Below are positions 18,234-25,874 of a stretch of DNA of 45,275 bases, piece by piece. This stretch comes from an uncultured Bacteroidota bacterium (lineage in GTDB: Bacteria > Bacteroidota > Bacteroidia > Chitinophagales > Chitinophagaceae). The DNA lies in the NCBI GenBank assembly GCA_903881585.1, contig CAIRTW010000248.1, positions 1 to 45,275 of the forward strand. Direction: 5' to 3'. The position numbers and the translations under genes are program-made. The notes under the pieces are model-generated. The model saw nothing but the letters and a program-made list of their open reading frames with translations, was not told where the DNA came from and did not search any database. Positions within the stretch are counted from its first letter, which is position 1; each line of letters begins with the position of its first letter.

Positions 18234-18856
18234 GCGGTTGCTGCTTGCTTTAAATATTTTGTTTTGTATTTCTGATAAAGTTTTTCTCCTTTTTGAGTCA
18301 TGATGCCGTATAAGAAGTGTTCGCCTATTTCCAGCCCCACGGTCATCAGGTCGTTCCGGTCGCTCACCAGCAGGTTGGGCTGCAGCACCAGTAAGGATGT
18401 TTCCAGCCGGTAACGCGCCAGCAGGTCGGCATTCAGGTCTTCCCGGTAAAGGCCCTCTTTTATCCCCTGCAATATGTTCTCCCGCAGCATCACCACATCT
18501 TTCTCCACCAGCATTCCCCGGAACAAATTATACGCCTCCGGGAAAAAGCGCTGCATCTCAAACATTGCCATCGGGTTAATGCGCTTGTTCATATTGTCGA
18601 AGAACGCCAGCATCTTCACCATTGCCTCTATCGCATTTTCTGCATCTTTCAGCACAGCGCCACAGGTATCCGTCATCTGGTTCTTGTACCACACTACCGA
18701 TTCATTCACTACTTCCTGCTTATTCGCAAAATGCTGGTAAAGCGTCTTTTTGGAAATACCGGCCCTTCTCGCTATATCGTCCATAGTAATTGTCTTAAAG
18801 CCATATTGGCTAAACAATTCTGCGGATGCGCTAAGTATTTTTGTCAATGGTTCCAT
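18230..18856 (-). CDS. TetR family regulator of the efflux operon
   Basis: 208 aa. The N-terminal HTH is clear: ILSASAELFSQYGFKTITMDDIARRAGISKKTLYQHFANKQEVV. The C-terminal helical domain is variable, as expected for ligand binding. It is the first gene of the efflux operon, overlapping tolC by 4 bases. A perfect -7 element and an inverted repeat lie just upstream, so autorepression together with the pump genes is the simplest model. Confidence 0.94.
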   Translation of the reverse strand: MEPLTKILSASAELFSQYGFKTITMDDIARRAGISKKTLYQHFANKQEVVNESVVWYKNQMTDTCGAVLKDAENAIEAMVKMLAFFDNMNKRINPMAMFEMQRFFPEAYNLFRGMLVEKDVVMLRENILQGIKEGLYREDLNADLLARYRLETSLLVLQPNLLVSDRNDLMTVGLEIGEHFLYGIMTQKGEKLYQKYKTKYLKQAATA

Positions 18857-18878
18857 CTTAACCTTCCTTAAGAAGCCG

Positions 18879-18886
18879 CAAAACTA
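18879..18886 (-). promoter_or_regulatory. -7 promoter element of the efflux operon
   Basis: On the minus strand this reads TAGTTTTG, a perfect TAnnTTTG, 22 bases before the tetR start. Confidence 0.7.
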
Positions 18887-18887
18887 G

Positions 18888-18915
18888 GGAAACGTTTTTA
18901 ATAAAAATAGTTTCC
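18888..18915. promoter_or_regulatory. Candidate TetR operator
   Basis: The inverted repeat ggaaac (18888-18893) and gtttcc (18910-18915), with centres 22 bp apart, starts one base upstream of the -7 element and spans the -33 spacer. The spacing is two DNA turns. Binding by the adjacent TetR protein is inferred. Confidence 0.5.
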
Positions 18916-19032
18916 TGAGTATTTAATCTCTCTATGCCCCTATCTAGCAAACCAATACCGCTTCCAAAACCTTCTGTATATTTCTCTATTCCACCCTTTT
19001 AACTTCTCAACATATCAACTTACTTTTACCCC

Positions 19033-19479
19033 ATGGCTTTCTTAAAAGATTTTAAATCGTTTGCCCTGAAGGGAAACGTTATGGACCTCGCGGTAGGTGT
19101 CATCATTGGTGCCGCATTTGGCAAGATCGTTACCGCAGTTGTAGGTGACCTCCTGATGCCAATAATTGGCTATCTCACTCCGTCTGGTACCAAGTTCAAT
19201 GACCTGTTTATTGTCCTAAAAACAGGTAAGTCGGCAGCAGCTTCCTATCCTACCCTGGCCGCCGCCGCCGCAGACAGTGCCACCGTATTCGCTTACGGAG
19301 ACTTTCTTCAGACCATTTTAGATTTCTTTATCGTGGCTTTCTGTATATTCCTGATCGTAAAGGGATTTGAGCGGATGAAGCACAAGGAAAATACTGCTGC
19401 ACCACCTCCGGCACCAACAGCTACAGAAACGTTGCTTGCCGAAATTCGCGATGAGCTGAAGAAACGCCCCAATGCCTAA
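19033..19479 (+). CDS. mscL: Large-conductance mechanosensitive channel MscL
   Basis: 148 aa. The MscL signature is present: FKSFALKGNVMDLAVGVIIGAAFGKIVTAVVGDLLMPIIGYL (pore helix TM1), an Ala-rich periplasmic loop, TM2 (GDFLQTILDFFIVAFCIFLIVKGF) and a cytoplasmic helix (TETLLAEIRDELKKR). It opens on membrane tension to release solutes during osmotic downshock. The loop insertion (GKSAAASYPTLAAAAADSA) is longer than in E. coli. Confidence 0.97.
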   Translation: MAFLKDFKSFALKGNVMDLAVGVIIGAAFGKIVTAVVGDLLMPIIGYLTPSGTKFNDLFIVLKTGKSAAASYPTLAAAAADSATVFAYGDFLQTILDFFIVAFCIFLIVKGFERMKHKENTAAPPPAPTATETLLAEIRDELKKRPNA

Positions 19480-19509
19480 CCACCATTTATAACCTTTTAA
19501 CCGGCAACC

Positions 19510-20274
19510 GTGGCAACAGGCAAACTATATGGTCAGCTTCGCGATCTGAAAGCACAGAAAAAGAGCGGTTTCGCTGTTCTTGCAGACCCGGACAAAATAG
19601 CTCCGGCCGATATGCAATACCTAGCAAGGCTTTGCAATGACGCCAGCGTGGACTACCTGTTCATGGGCGGCAGCTTGCTCTTGGCCCACCAGCTGGAACT
19701 GTGCATCCAGCGGTTTAAAGCGGAAAGTGATATACCGGTGATACTCTTCCCCGGCAGCCCGGCGCAGGTTACTCCCTATGCCGATGCGCTGTTGTATCTC
19801 TCTCTTATATCAGGCCGCAACCCGGAGCTGCTTATAGGCCAGCATGTTGCATCCGCCCCCATTGTCAGGGCCAGCGGTCTGGAAGTTATTTCCACAGGCT
19901 ACATCATTATAGACGGCGGTGTGCAGACCACGGTGTCGTACATGAGCAATGCAATGCCCATACCCGCCGATAAGCCCGAAATAGCGCTGTGCACAGCCTG
20001 GGCCGGTGAGCTGCAGGGTAAGCACCTTATTTACCTCGATGCAGGCAGCGGCGCGCGCAGGCCCGTATCTGCCGAAATGATAACCCTTGTAAGTAGCCAT
20101 ATAGAGATACCGCTGGTGGTAGGCGGCGGCATCGTTTCTCCGGAGAAAGTTTATGAAAATTGTAAAGCAGGCGCCAATCTCATTGTTGTAGGCAATGCGA
20201 TAGAGCGTGACCCGCTGCTGATAAGGGATATGGCGCAGGCCGCAAGGGCTGCTATGAGCAGTGTGCAGGAATGA
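19510..20274 (+). CDS. Geranylgeranylglyceryl/heptaprenylglyceryl phosphate synthase (PcrB family)
   Basis: 254 aa TIM-barrel prenyltransferase that joins a polyprenyl diphosphate to sn-glycerol-1-phosphate. Motifs visible: FAVLADPDKI (magnesium and substrate site), DYLFMGGSLL, ILFPGSPAQV, HLIYLDAGSGARRPV and LVVGGGIVSPEK plus ANLIVVGNAIERD at the phosphate site. Bacteroidota carry this enzyme widely. The start is GTG at 19510, 30 bases after mscL; no better ATG exists near the family N-terminus. Confidence 0.93.
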   Translation: MATGKLYGQLRDLKAQKKSGFAVLADPDKIAPADMQYLARLCNDASVDYLFMGGSLLLAHQLELCIQRFKAESDIPVILFPGSPAQVTPYADALLYLSLISGRNPELLIGQHVASAPIVRASGLEVISTGYIIIDGGVQTTVSYMSNAMPIPADKPEIALCTAWAGELQGKHLIYLDAGSGARRPVSAEMITLVSSHIEIPLVVGGGIVSPEKVYENCKAGANLIVVGNAIERDPLLIRDMAQAARAAMSSVQE

Positions 20275-20316
20275 TCTTTCAAAACAATAATTTCGCAAAA
20301 ACTAATAATACACCTT

Positions 20317-21213
20317 ATGAGATACCTGCTGCTAACAATAATTATGCTGTGCTCCCTCTCTTCTTTTTCACAGGAGCGGGTCTTCGCAGGCCGCGTAATA
20401 GACAAAGAGAAAAAAGAAGGCATTGCTTACGGTATAGTAAAGGTGAAAGACCGGAATGAGGGTGTTTATACCGATGAGAATGGCAGGTTCTCTTTCACAG
20501 CTATCCCAGACTCCGTAAAAGCATTTATCATTTCTTCGCTGGGCTATGCAAAAAGGGAAATATCCACCGGAGCATTTACAAAAGACTCCCTGGTTATAGA
20601 GCTGCAGAAAGAAAGCACTGGTCTGAAAGAAGTGGTGTTTACCGCAGAAACAGGCAAAGTACGGCGGCGCTACTTAGGTAAGAAGAAACTACGCCATACC
20701 TCCGACTGCTACCAGAAATACGGGGAAGAAGATGCCGTATTCCTCTATGCCGACAAGGTGAATAAGAACACCCTGAAAGAGATATTCGTGTATATCACCA
20801 ATGAGGGCGTACCTGACACTAAATTCCGCATACATATTTATGAAAAAGATCCCGGCACTAACCTGCCCGGCAAAGAACTGACAGACAGCAATCTAATAGT
20901 GCATGCTAACACCGGCAATGAATGGGTGAAAGTGAACCTTGCCAGCAAAAGAATATCAGTATCCGGAGGCGTGTTTATTTCTATGGAATGGATAGCAGGG
21001 CATGGCAATAATGAGCAGGCACTGACGTCCCGGAAGCATGCCGACGTAACTAACCATAATGGACAGGTACTTGGGCTGGCCCGCAACTATGGAGTGCCTT
21101 ATATGTGCCACCGGAGTGCTTTTCATACTGAATGGCAAAGCAACCTGGACTATGGGCTGGACCCCCGGCTCTGCCCGATGATCTACGGAACGTACACGTA
21201 CATAAAGAAATAA
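20317..21213 (+). CDS. CarboxypepD_reg-like domain protein, exported
   Basis: 298 aa. A signal peptide (MRYLLLTIIMLCSLSSFSQ) precedes a CarboxypepD_reg-like beta-sandwich (about 22-105: VFAGRVIDKEKKEGIAYGIV, YTDENGRFSF, LGYAKREI), the domain that normally starts TonB receptors. Here it is followed by about 185 residues with a second beta-rich domain (FRIHIYEKD, EWVKVNLASKRISVSGGVFISMEW) rather than a barrel. It is probably a periplasmic or surface protein of unknown function. Confidence 0.85.
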   Translation: MRYLLLTIIMLCSLSSFSQERVFAGRVIDKEKKEGIAYGIVKVKDRNEGVYTDENGRFSFTAIPDSVKAFIISSLGYAKREISTGAFTKDSLVIELQKESTGLKEVVFTAETGKVRRRYLGKKKLRHTSDCYQKYGEEDAVFLYADKVNKNTLKEIFVYITNEGVPDTKFRIHIYEKDPGTNLPGKELTDSNLIVHANTGNEWVKVNLASKRISVSGGVFISMEWIAGHGNNEQALTSRKHADVTNHNGQVLGLARNYGVPYMCHRSAFHTEWQSNLDYGLDPRLCPMIYGTYTYIKK

Positions 21214-21324
21214 CCAGCGGGCTCCTAAAAGGAGTGCTTTATATCATGTCATTAAGCCAGGTGCTTTATATTTAGTTCGGATTTTCAATGTCTGCTTCTT
21301 TACATCAAAATGCAAATATTTCAA

Positions 21325-21332
21325 TACTTTTG
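21325..21332 (+). promoter_or_regulatory. -7 promoter element of the retropepsin-like gene
   Basis: TACTTTTG, a perfect TAnnTTTG, ends 18 bases before the ATG at 21351 and lies inside the longer open frame that begins at 21288. It therefore supports the shorter protein. Confidence 0.65.
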
Positions 21333-21350
21333 CATCATCAACTTTTATTT

Positions 21351-21770
21351 ATGGGTGCGATATATGCGGATATAGAATTGATCAATAACGATGACATGGC
21401 GTTAGTGCGCAGAAATTTTATTGATCAGGATGAAGTAAGACGGATGTTTGTAAATATTCGTGTGGATACAGGCGCAGATATGCTTTGCATCAATGAAAAT
21501 ATACAGGAACAGTTAAAGTTCCCGATCATGGAAAAAAGAAAAGCCCAGTTGGCTAATGGAAGCATAGTGGAATGTGATGTGGTTTCGTCAATAGAACTTC
21601 ATTTTAAAAACAGGCGCACCTTTTGTAATGCCATGATATTGCCCGGTGATGCAGAGCCGCTGCTGGGCTGCATTCCATTAGAAGATATGGATGTGCTGAT
21701 ACATCCCCTGAGGCAGGAGCTTATTGTTAATCCTGACCATCCTTATTTTGCGCAAATGAAAATAAAATGA
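21351..21770 (+). CDS. Retropepsin-like (clan AA) aspartic protease domain protein
   Basis: 139 aa. The active-site-like motif VDTGADMLCINENI has the D-T-G-A signature of retroviral-type aspartic proteases, followed by the flap-like GSIVECDVVSSIELHF and the hydrophobic-hydrophobic-Gly segment PLLGCIPLEDMDVLI. Proteins of this length work as dimers in which each subunit supplies one Asp. There is no signal peptide, so it should be cytoplasmic. Small single-domain members of this kind in bacteria are poorly characterised; substrate is unknown. Confidence 0.85.
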   Translation: MGAIYADIELINNDDMALVRRNFIDQDEVRRMFVNIRVDTGADMLCINENIQEQLKFPIMEKRKAQLANGSIVECDVVSSIELHFKNRRTFCNAMILPGDAEPLLGCIPLEDMDVLIHPLRQELIVNPDHPYFAQMKIK

Positions 21771-22101
21771 TCAGTTTTTTAATTTCCCCAAAACGCCTCT
21801 GGCGTCTTAGTTTTTTTATACGGGCGTTTTAGCTGCATGAACATCCTAAAGCTCCCTCCGGCTCCTCCCGGTATGAAATGGGGGTCTCTTTTCGGTGAGT
21901 TCTGTATGTTATGATATTTAGCTTCAGAATCCCCGACAAGCCTCATCAGGGCTAAAAAAGGGGCTTGCCGCGAGGGCATTAAACAGGCCCGAATAACTAA
22001 ATTGATATACTTAGTTTAATGATATAGCACAAAAGTACACCCCTTTAGGGGCCGGGGGTGAAAATAATTTGCAAAAGTTATGGTTTTTTGGAAATCGCGA
22101 C
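21771..22101. other. Intergenic region with hairpin repeat
   Basis: No convincing gene. A 66-codon minus-strand frame (21779-21979) has no promoter or family pattern. The region carries paired gcgtt/ggcgt motifs near 21795-21830 and, at 22038-22060, the hairpin cccct/agggg followed by CCGGGGGTG, which resembles the efflux-operon hairpin at 16838. Confidence 0.45.
22038..22060. repeat. GC-rich hairpin repeat, second copy of the GGCCGGGG type
   Basis: Stem cccct (22040-22044) and agggg (22047-22051), then CCGGGGGTG. The flanking cacccc can pair alternatively with ggggtg at 22055-22060, the same nested design as at 16838-16876. Confidence 0.6.
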
Positions 22102-22109
22102 TATATTTG
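22102..22109 (+). promoter_or_regulatory. -7 promoter element of the beta-barrel gene
   Basis: TATATTTG, a perfect TAnnTTTG, 25 bases before the start codon. Confidence 0.7.
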
Positions 22110-22134
22110 CATGTCTAAATAAAACACACTCTGT

Positions 22135-22851
22135 ATGAAAAAACTGATTCTCGCTTTATTAGTAACAGCCGGAACTGTAGCAACAGCAAACGCCCAGGAA
22201 CCAAAAAGCATATTGTTGTATGGTGACGTTAGCCTTGCTTCAACAAGAAACGCTGATCTTAGCAAACATACTGTATGGGATGCGGCCCCAGGTGTTGGTT
22301 ATCAATTTAACCACAACTGGACTTTAGGTCTGTCTATTATGTGGAAACAGGATGCTACTAAAGATAGCACTGGAAATAGCACTACAATTAATACATACAG
22401 GGTTGGCCCATTTGCACGTTACTCACATTACATCCGCAAAAGCGAAACTTTCTTCTGGTATGGCCAGTTCGATTTCGACTACCAGGGTGGTTACACAACC
22501 AACGAAGGTAACCCGGCTTATGACAAGAACAACGGTGTTTACGTAGGTTTCTACCCTGCATTGGGTGTTAACTTTGGCCGTGGAGTTTGTATGAACTTCA
22601 ACATCGGCGGTATCGATTACAGTACTGTTAAATATTCAGGTGCCACTTACAGCATAAACACTTTCGATTTAACATTCGGCCATAGTGTGAATGTTGGTAT
22701 CAGCAAAAATTTCAATTGCGGTCACAAAATGCATAGCCATCATGAGCCAGGCGACGAAGTTCACCGTCGTAAAGCAGACAAGATGGAAGACGAAGATGAC
22801 GCAGCTCCAAAGCCAAAAAGGAAACAAAGGAACAGGGACGAAGATGAGTGA
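22135..22851 (+). CDS. Outer-membrane beta-barrel protein with a charged C-terminal tail
   Basis: 238 aa. After a signal peptide (MKKLILALLVTAGTVATANAQ) come alternating beta strands of an 8-stranded OmpA/OmpW-like barrel (GVGYQFNHNWTLGLSIMW, YRVGPFARYSHYI, FFWYGQFDFDYQGGY, VGFYPALGVNFG, DLTFGHSVNVGISKNF). The last barrel strand ends near residue 195 and about 40 further residues follow, rich in His, Asp, Glu, Lys and Arg (HKMHSHHEPGDEVHRRKADK and onwards to RNRDEDE). A tail beyond the final strand is unusual because that strand normally carries the BAM signal; it may be a periplasmic or metal-binding extension. It has its own promoter and terminator. Confidence 0.85.
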   Translation: MKKLILALLVTAGTVATANAQEPKSILLYGDVSLASTRNADLSKHTVWDAAPGVGYQFNHNWTLGLSIMWKQDATKDSTGNSTTINTYRVGPFARYSHYIRKSETFFWYGQFDFDYQGGYTTNEGNPAYDKNNGVYVGFYPALGVNFGRGVCMNFNIGGIDYSTVKYSGATYSINTFDLTFGHSVNVGISKNFNCGHKMHSHHEPGDEVHRRKADKMEDEDDAAPKPKRKQRNRDEDE

Positions 22852-22877
22852 TAATCTTCTCTCTTAACGATACTCAG

Positions 22878-22910
22878 CATCCCTCCGTATTCCGGGGGGA
22901 TGTTTGTTTT
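22878..22910 (+). terminator. Terminator after the beta-barrel gene
   Basis: Stem catccctcc (22878-22886) with ggggggatg (22894-22902), one G-U pair, loop of 7, followed by tttgtttt. Confidence 0.85.
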
Positions 22911-22944
22911 AACCCTGCTACACTTATATGGGCCTTCGGTAGAG

Positions 22945-22965
22945 AGAAGTTGCAGTGCAACTTCT
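22945..22965. repeat. TTGCA-N-TGCAA palindrome, copy 1
   Basis: Perfect arms agaagttgca and tgcaacttct around a central G. A second member with compensating changes (agacgttgca / tgcaacgtct) is at 34095-34115. Confidence 0.8.
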
Positions 22966-23048
22966 GCCACACGGTATATCCCGTTTTTGTTTTACCCGCA
23001 ATGTAATTTTCTTTCAATTTTACCGTTTGTTTGTTAGCTTGCCGCAAT

Positions 23049-23699
23049 ATGAAGATCTGTCTTACACTTTTACTTTCACTATGCGCCATTACGCTTTTGG
23101 CGCAGCAGGATACCACCGCCAACAGACGCTTGCCCTCGCAGGCATACTATGAGCGCGGCTCCTTTATACCATCGTTGTCTTGCGGCTTTGTGGACGCCTA
23201 CCGCAATAGTTATTCGCTTCCCGCCGGCTTTGTAAAGAATAACACTTCCGGCTTTGTTCCGCTCTATGCAAAGGTAGAATATGGCCTTACCCGGAATGTG
23301 GGCATAGCAGCCACCCTGTGCTACGATGCGTTCAATTATAATTTCAGCCAGCAATATGTGGGGAACAATGGCCCGTTTTTGCGCAACAGAACAGACGCTT
23401 TCCGGTCATTCAGCGGTGGCCTTGCTGCCTTTTACCACCTCGGAAACCTGATCAGGGTAAAAAGGCTGGACCCTTTTGCGGGCGTAGGATTATCAGTTAA
23501 TAATATCCGCCAAAACGCCTACCCGCAGGGTGACAGCACCTCTATAAGAGTGGACCATACGACCGACCTATACTTGAAAGTGGGTGCCCGCTACTACATT
23601 TCCCGCAAAGTGAGCGTTTATGGTGATGCAGGATATGATAATCACACTATTTTAAGCCTCGGTGTTTCCTGCCGCTTCCCGCAGACAGCAAAAAAATAG
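23049..23699 (+). CDS. Outer-membrane beta-barrel protein
   Basis: 216 aa. The signal peptide MKICLTLLLSLCAITLLAQ is followed by barrel strands (FVPLYAKVEYGLTRNVGIAATLCYD, FSGGLAAFYHLG, LDPFAGVGLSVNNI, LYLKVGARYYISRKVSVYGDAGYD) and a final strand ILSLGVSCRF that ends in Phe as expected for BAM-inserted barrels. It is a small OmpA-like barrel of unknown function. A frame start six codons upstream (23031, TTG) is not needed. Confidence 0.85.
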   Translation: MKICLTLLLSLCAITLLAQQDTTANRRLPSQAYYERGSFIPSLSCGFVDAYRNSYSLPAGFVKNNTSGFVPLYAKVEYGLTRNVGIAATLCYDAFNYNFSQQYVGNNGPFLRNRTDAFRSFSGGLAAFYHLGNLIRVKRLDPFAGVGLSVNNIRQNAYPQGDSTSIRVDHTTDLYLKVGARYYISRKVSVYGDAGYDNHTILSLGVSCRFPQTAKK

Positions 23700-23757
23700 A
23701 ATGTATTTTAATATTTTTTGCGATGCCTTCGCTTGGCGTTCTAAAAATGAAATGAGC

Positions 23758-23795
23758 CCCGATAGCTATCGGGATGAAGCCTACCTGCCGGCCGG
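23758..23795. repeat. Palindrome pair (REP-like), second locus
   Basis: The 16-bp palindrome cccgatagctatcggg (23758-23773) is followed by cctgccggccgg (23784-23795), a variant of cctgccggcagg. The same two elements are neighbours at 4222-4263 in the opposite order. Confidence 0.8.
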
Positions 23796-23842
23796 CTTTG
23801 AGCCTTGCCGGGAAACCTTTGCAGGCTTTTTTGGAGGGAGAG

Positions 23843-24040
23843 CTATCCATTCGGTATATCCCTCGTCCCGCGAATCAGCCCAACTCCTGCAAAAAAGAAG
23901 ATCAGCGCCATTATGCCATACATGCAGATGGCCTTAATGTCGTACGAATTATTGCTCTGCCCCACAAATTTTACCGCGCCTGCTATGAGACCAAGTACAC
24001 CCAACATGGTCAGTATCAGCCCCAATACTCTCTTTTCCAT
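23843..24040 (-). CDS. Small two-helix membrane protein
   Basis: 65 aa with two hydrophobic segments (VLGLILTMLGVLGLIAGAVKFV and ICMYGIMALIFFFAGVGLI) and a short polar C-terminus (RGTRDIPNG). I start it at the ATG at 24040, where MEKRVLGLILTMLG looks like a normal membrane N-terminus; the longer frame to 24247 runs antisense through the neighbouring plus-strand gene. No family name is certain. Confidence 0.75.
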   Translation of the reverse strand: MEKRVLGLILTMLGVLGLIAGAVKFVGQSNNSYDIKAICMYGIMALIFFFAGVGLIRGTRDIPNG

Positions 24041-24133
24041 GGCATATTTTAATAGGTAGGTATAAATACTATGCCGTGTTCCGGTGGCATGTGATTTGAT
24101 TAAGTATAAGGGAGCAAGAAAAATAGCCGGAAA

Positions 24134-24364
24134 ATGAGAACGATACAACAGGAAGAATACACGAAACTGAACAAAGCCCTCTATGATCTTGAAGATATAC
24201 TGGAATGTATGGGAGTGAAGGAATTTACCCTCTCGCGGGAAAAGCATAACATGAAATTTGATTCAAATGCAGAGAATATAGACACAGACCTGCTTTATGC
24301 ATTTTGCAAGGACATAGGCCAGATGCACGATGCCAAGTTTGGAACACAAAATGCCCATTGTTGA
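24134..24364 (+). CDS. Small hypothetical protein
   Basis: 76 aa (MRTIQQEEYTKLNKALYDLE to FGTQNAHC), soluble, helical and acidic, without a signal peptide or known motif. It has an A-rich upstream region and is divergent from the membrane peptide at 23843-24040. It could be a real small gene; the evidence is only length, composition and absence of a better overlapping gene. Confidence 0.5.
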   Translation: MRTIQQEEYTKLNKALYDLEDILECMGVKEFTLSREKHNMKFDSNAENIDTDLLYAFCKDIGQMHDAKFGTQNAHC

Positions 24365-24384
24365 ACGCTGAGACGAAAACAAGG

Positions 24385-24478
24385 CTGCCCCGAAAGGGCG
24401 AAATATAACAGTCTGGGGCATCGCCCCGGAGTAGTAAATAAACCACGCAAGCCATGAAAGGGTGAAATTCCACAACAT
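24385..24478. repeat. Imperfect direct repeats around a GC-rich hairpin
   Basis: Two imperfect direct repeats, containing GAAAGGGcGAAAT (24392-24404) and GAAAGGGtGAAAT (24456-24468), flank the hairpin ctggggcatcgccccgg (near 24413-24429). The composite resembles dispersed intergenic repeats found in Bacteroidota genomes. It lies directly upstream of the mqnC promoter. Confidence 0.6.
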
Positions 24479-24548
24479 CAAAATGACCCCAAACACTACC
24501 CCATAACCATCCCCTATACCGCAATAACTACCCCTCATAATTATTCAG

Positions 24549-24556
24549 TAAATTTG
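24549..24556 (+). promoter_or_regulatory. -7 promoter element of mqnC
   Basis: TAAATTTG, a perfect TAnnTTTG, 19 bases before the ATG at 24576. Confidence 0.7.
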
Positions 24557-24575
24557 CACTCTAAAGTTGTTTTTG

Positions 24576-25700
24576 ATGCAGTTATCAGAGTTATATGACC
24601 GGGCTTCGAAGTTTGATTTCCTGAGTGCAGAAGAAGGTGTTTTTCTGTTTGAGCATGCCCCGCTTGCCGAATTGATGCACATAGCCAACGAGCTGCGCAA
24701 GATACAGGTGCCACATGGCAAAGTGACCTGGCAGATAGACCGAAACGTAAACACCACCAATGTATGCGTAGCTAATTGCAAATTCTGCAACTTTTATCGT
24801 ATTCCGGGTCATGCCGAGGCCTATATTACTGATATAGAAACCTACAAAACCAAGATAGAAGAGACCTTTAAGTATGGCGGTGACCAACTGCTATTACAAG
24901 GTGGCCATCATCCCGACCTGGGCCTTGCATTTTATGTGGACCTATTTAAAACACTGAAAGGGTTATACCCCAATCTGAAGCTGCACACGCTGGGGCCACC
25001 AGAAGTGGCGCACATCACCAAACTGGAGAAAAGCACACATCGCGAAGTGCTGCAGGCGCTAATGGCCGCAGGTATGGACAGCATGCCGGGCGCAGGTGCA
25101 GAGATACTTAATGACCGTGTGCGCAGGCTGGTATCAAACGGTAAATGCGGCGCACAGGAGTGGCTGGATGTGATGCGCGAAGCCCACAAACTGGGGCTTA
25201 CCACCAGCGCCACCATGATGTTTGGGCATGTGGAGACCGTACTGGAGCGCTTTGAGCATTTTGTGAAGATCAGGGAGGTGCAGGCAGAAAAGCCGGAAGG
25301 GGCGAAAGGTTTCCTCAACTTTATACCATGGACCTTCCAGAATGTGGACACACTGCTGGAGAAAATACGTGGGATAAAAAATATGACCACGCCCGAAGAA
25401 TACATACGCATGATAGCTCTCAGCCGCATTATGCTGCCCAATGTAAAGAACATACAGGCGTCATGGCTTACTGTTGGCAAGCAGGTGGCCCAGATATGCC
25501 TCAACGCCGGCGCCAACGACTTTGGCTCTATAATGATAGAGGAGAATGTAGTAAGCGCCGCAGGAGCACCACACCGCTTCACCGCAAAAAGCATCCAGCA
25601 ATCAATAAGAGAAGCCGGCTTTGAGCCCCAGCTCCGCAACCAGCAATACGAATTCCGCAAAATGCCGGAAGTAATGGAGGAGCAGGTGATAAACTATTAA
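24576..25700 (+). CDS. mqnC: Cyclic dehypoxanthinyl futalosine synthase (MqnC), radical SAM
   Basis: 374 aa. MqnC cyclises dehypoxanthine futalosine in the futalosine route to menaquinone. The radical SAM cluster motif CVANCKFC is the expected Cx3Cx2C, followed by FYRIPGHAEAY and the Gly-rich GGDQLLLQGGHHPDLGL. The C-terminal part (NVKNIQASWLTVGKQVAQ, GANDFGSIMIEENVVSAAGA) is also typical. In-frame TTG codons at 24567 and 24573 are upstream, but the ATG at 24576 (MQLSELYDRASKFDFL) fits the family. Other menaquinone genes are not in the window. Confidence 0.96.
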   Translation: MQLSELYDRASKFDFLSAEEGVFLFEHAPLAELMHIANELRKIQVPHGKVTWQIDRNVNTTNVCVANCKFCNFYRIPGHAEAYITDIETYKTKIEETFKYGGDQLLLQGGHHPDLGLAFYVDLFKTLKGLYPNLKLHTLGPPEVAHITKLEKSTHREVLQALMAAGMDSMPGAGAEILNDRVRRLVSNGKCGAQEWLDVMREAHKLGLTTSATMMFGHVETVLERFEHFVKIREVQAEKPEGAKGFLNFIPWTFQNVDTLLEKIRGIKNMTTPEEYIRMIALSRIMLPNVKNIQASWLTVGKQVAQICLNAGANDFGSIMIEENVVSAAGAPHRFTAKSIQQSIREAGFEPQLRNQQYEFRKMPEVMEEQVINY

Positions 25701-25781
25701 CCCTGGCCCCAGAAGTAGGCTGCCTTTGTTATCCGCTCCTGAAGTGGAGTAATGGGTTTTTGAAAAAGATGAAGCCCGATT

Positions 25782-25809
25782 GTCATGGTGAACCCCGCCG
25801 AACCATGAC
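25782..25809. repeat. Short inverted repeat gtcatggt/accatgac
   Basis: Perfect 8-bp arms at 25782-25789 and 25802-25809 separated by 12 bases, downstream of mqnC. It could act as a weak terminator but lacks a T-run; its form suggests a dispersed intergenic repeat. Confidence 0.6.
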
Positions 25810-25874
25810 TTGATGAGGTTTAAGCTGAATTCAAATCAGTGACTGAATTTTTGTCTTTTGCCAACTTGAAGACT

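Noticed and set aside
21779..21979. 66-codon minus-strand frame
   Set aside because: No promoter, no start signal and no recognisable family; it lies in a repeat-like intergenic stretch.
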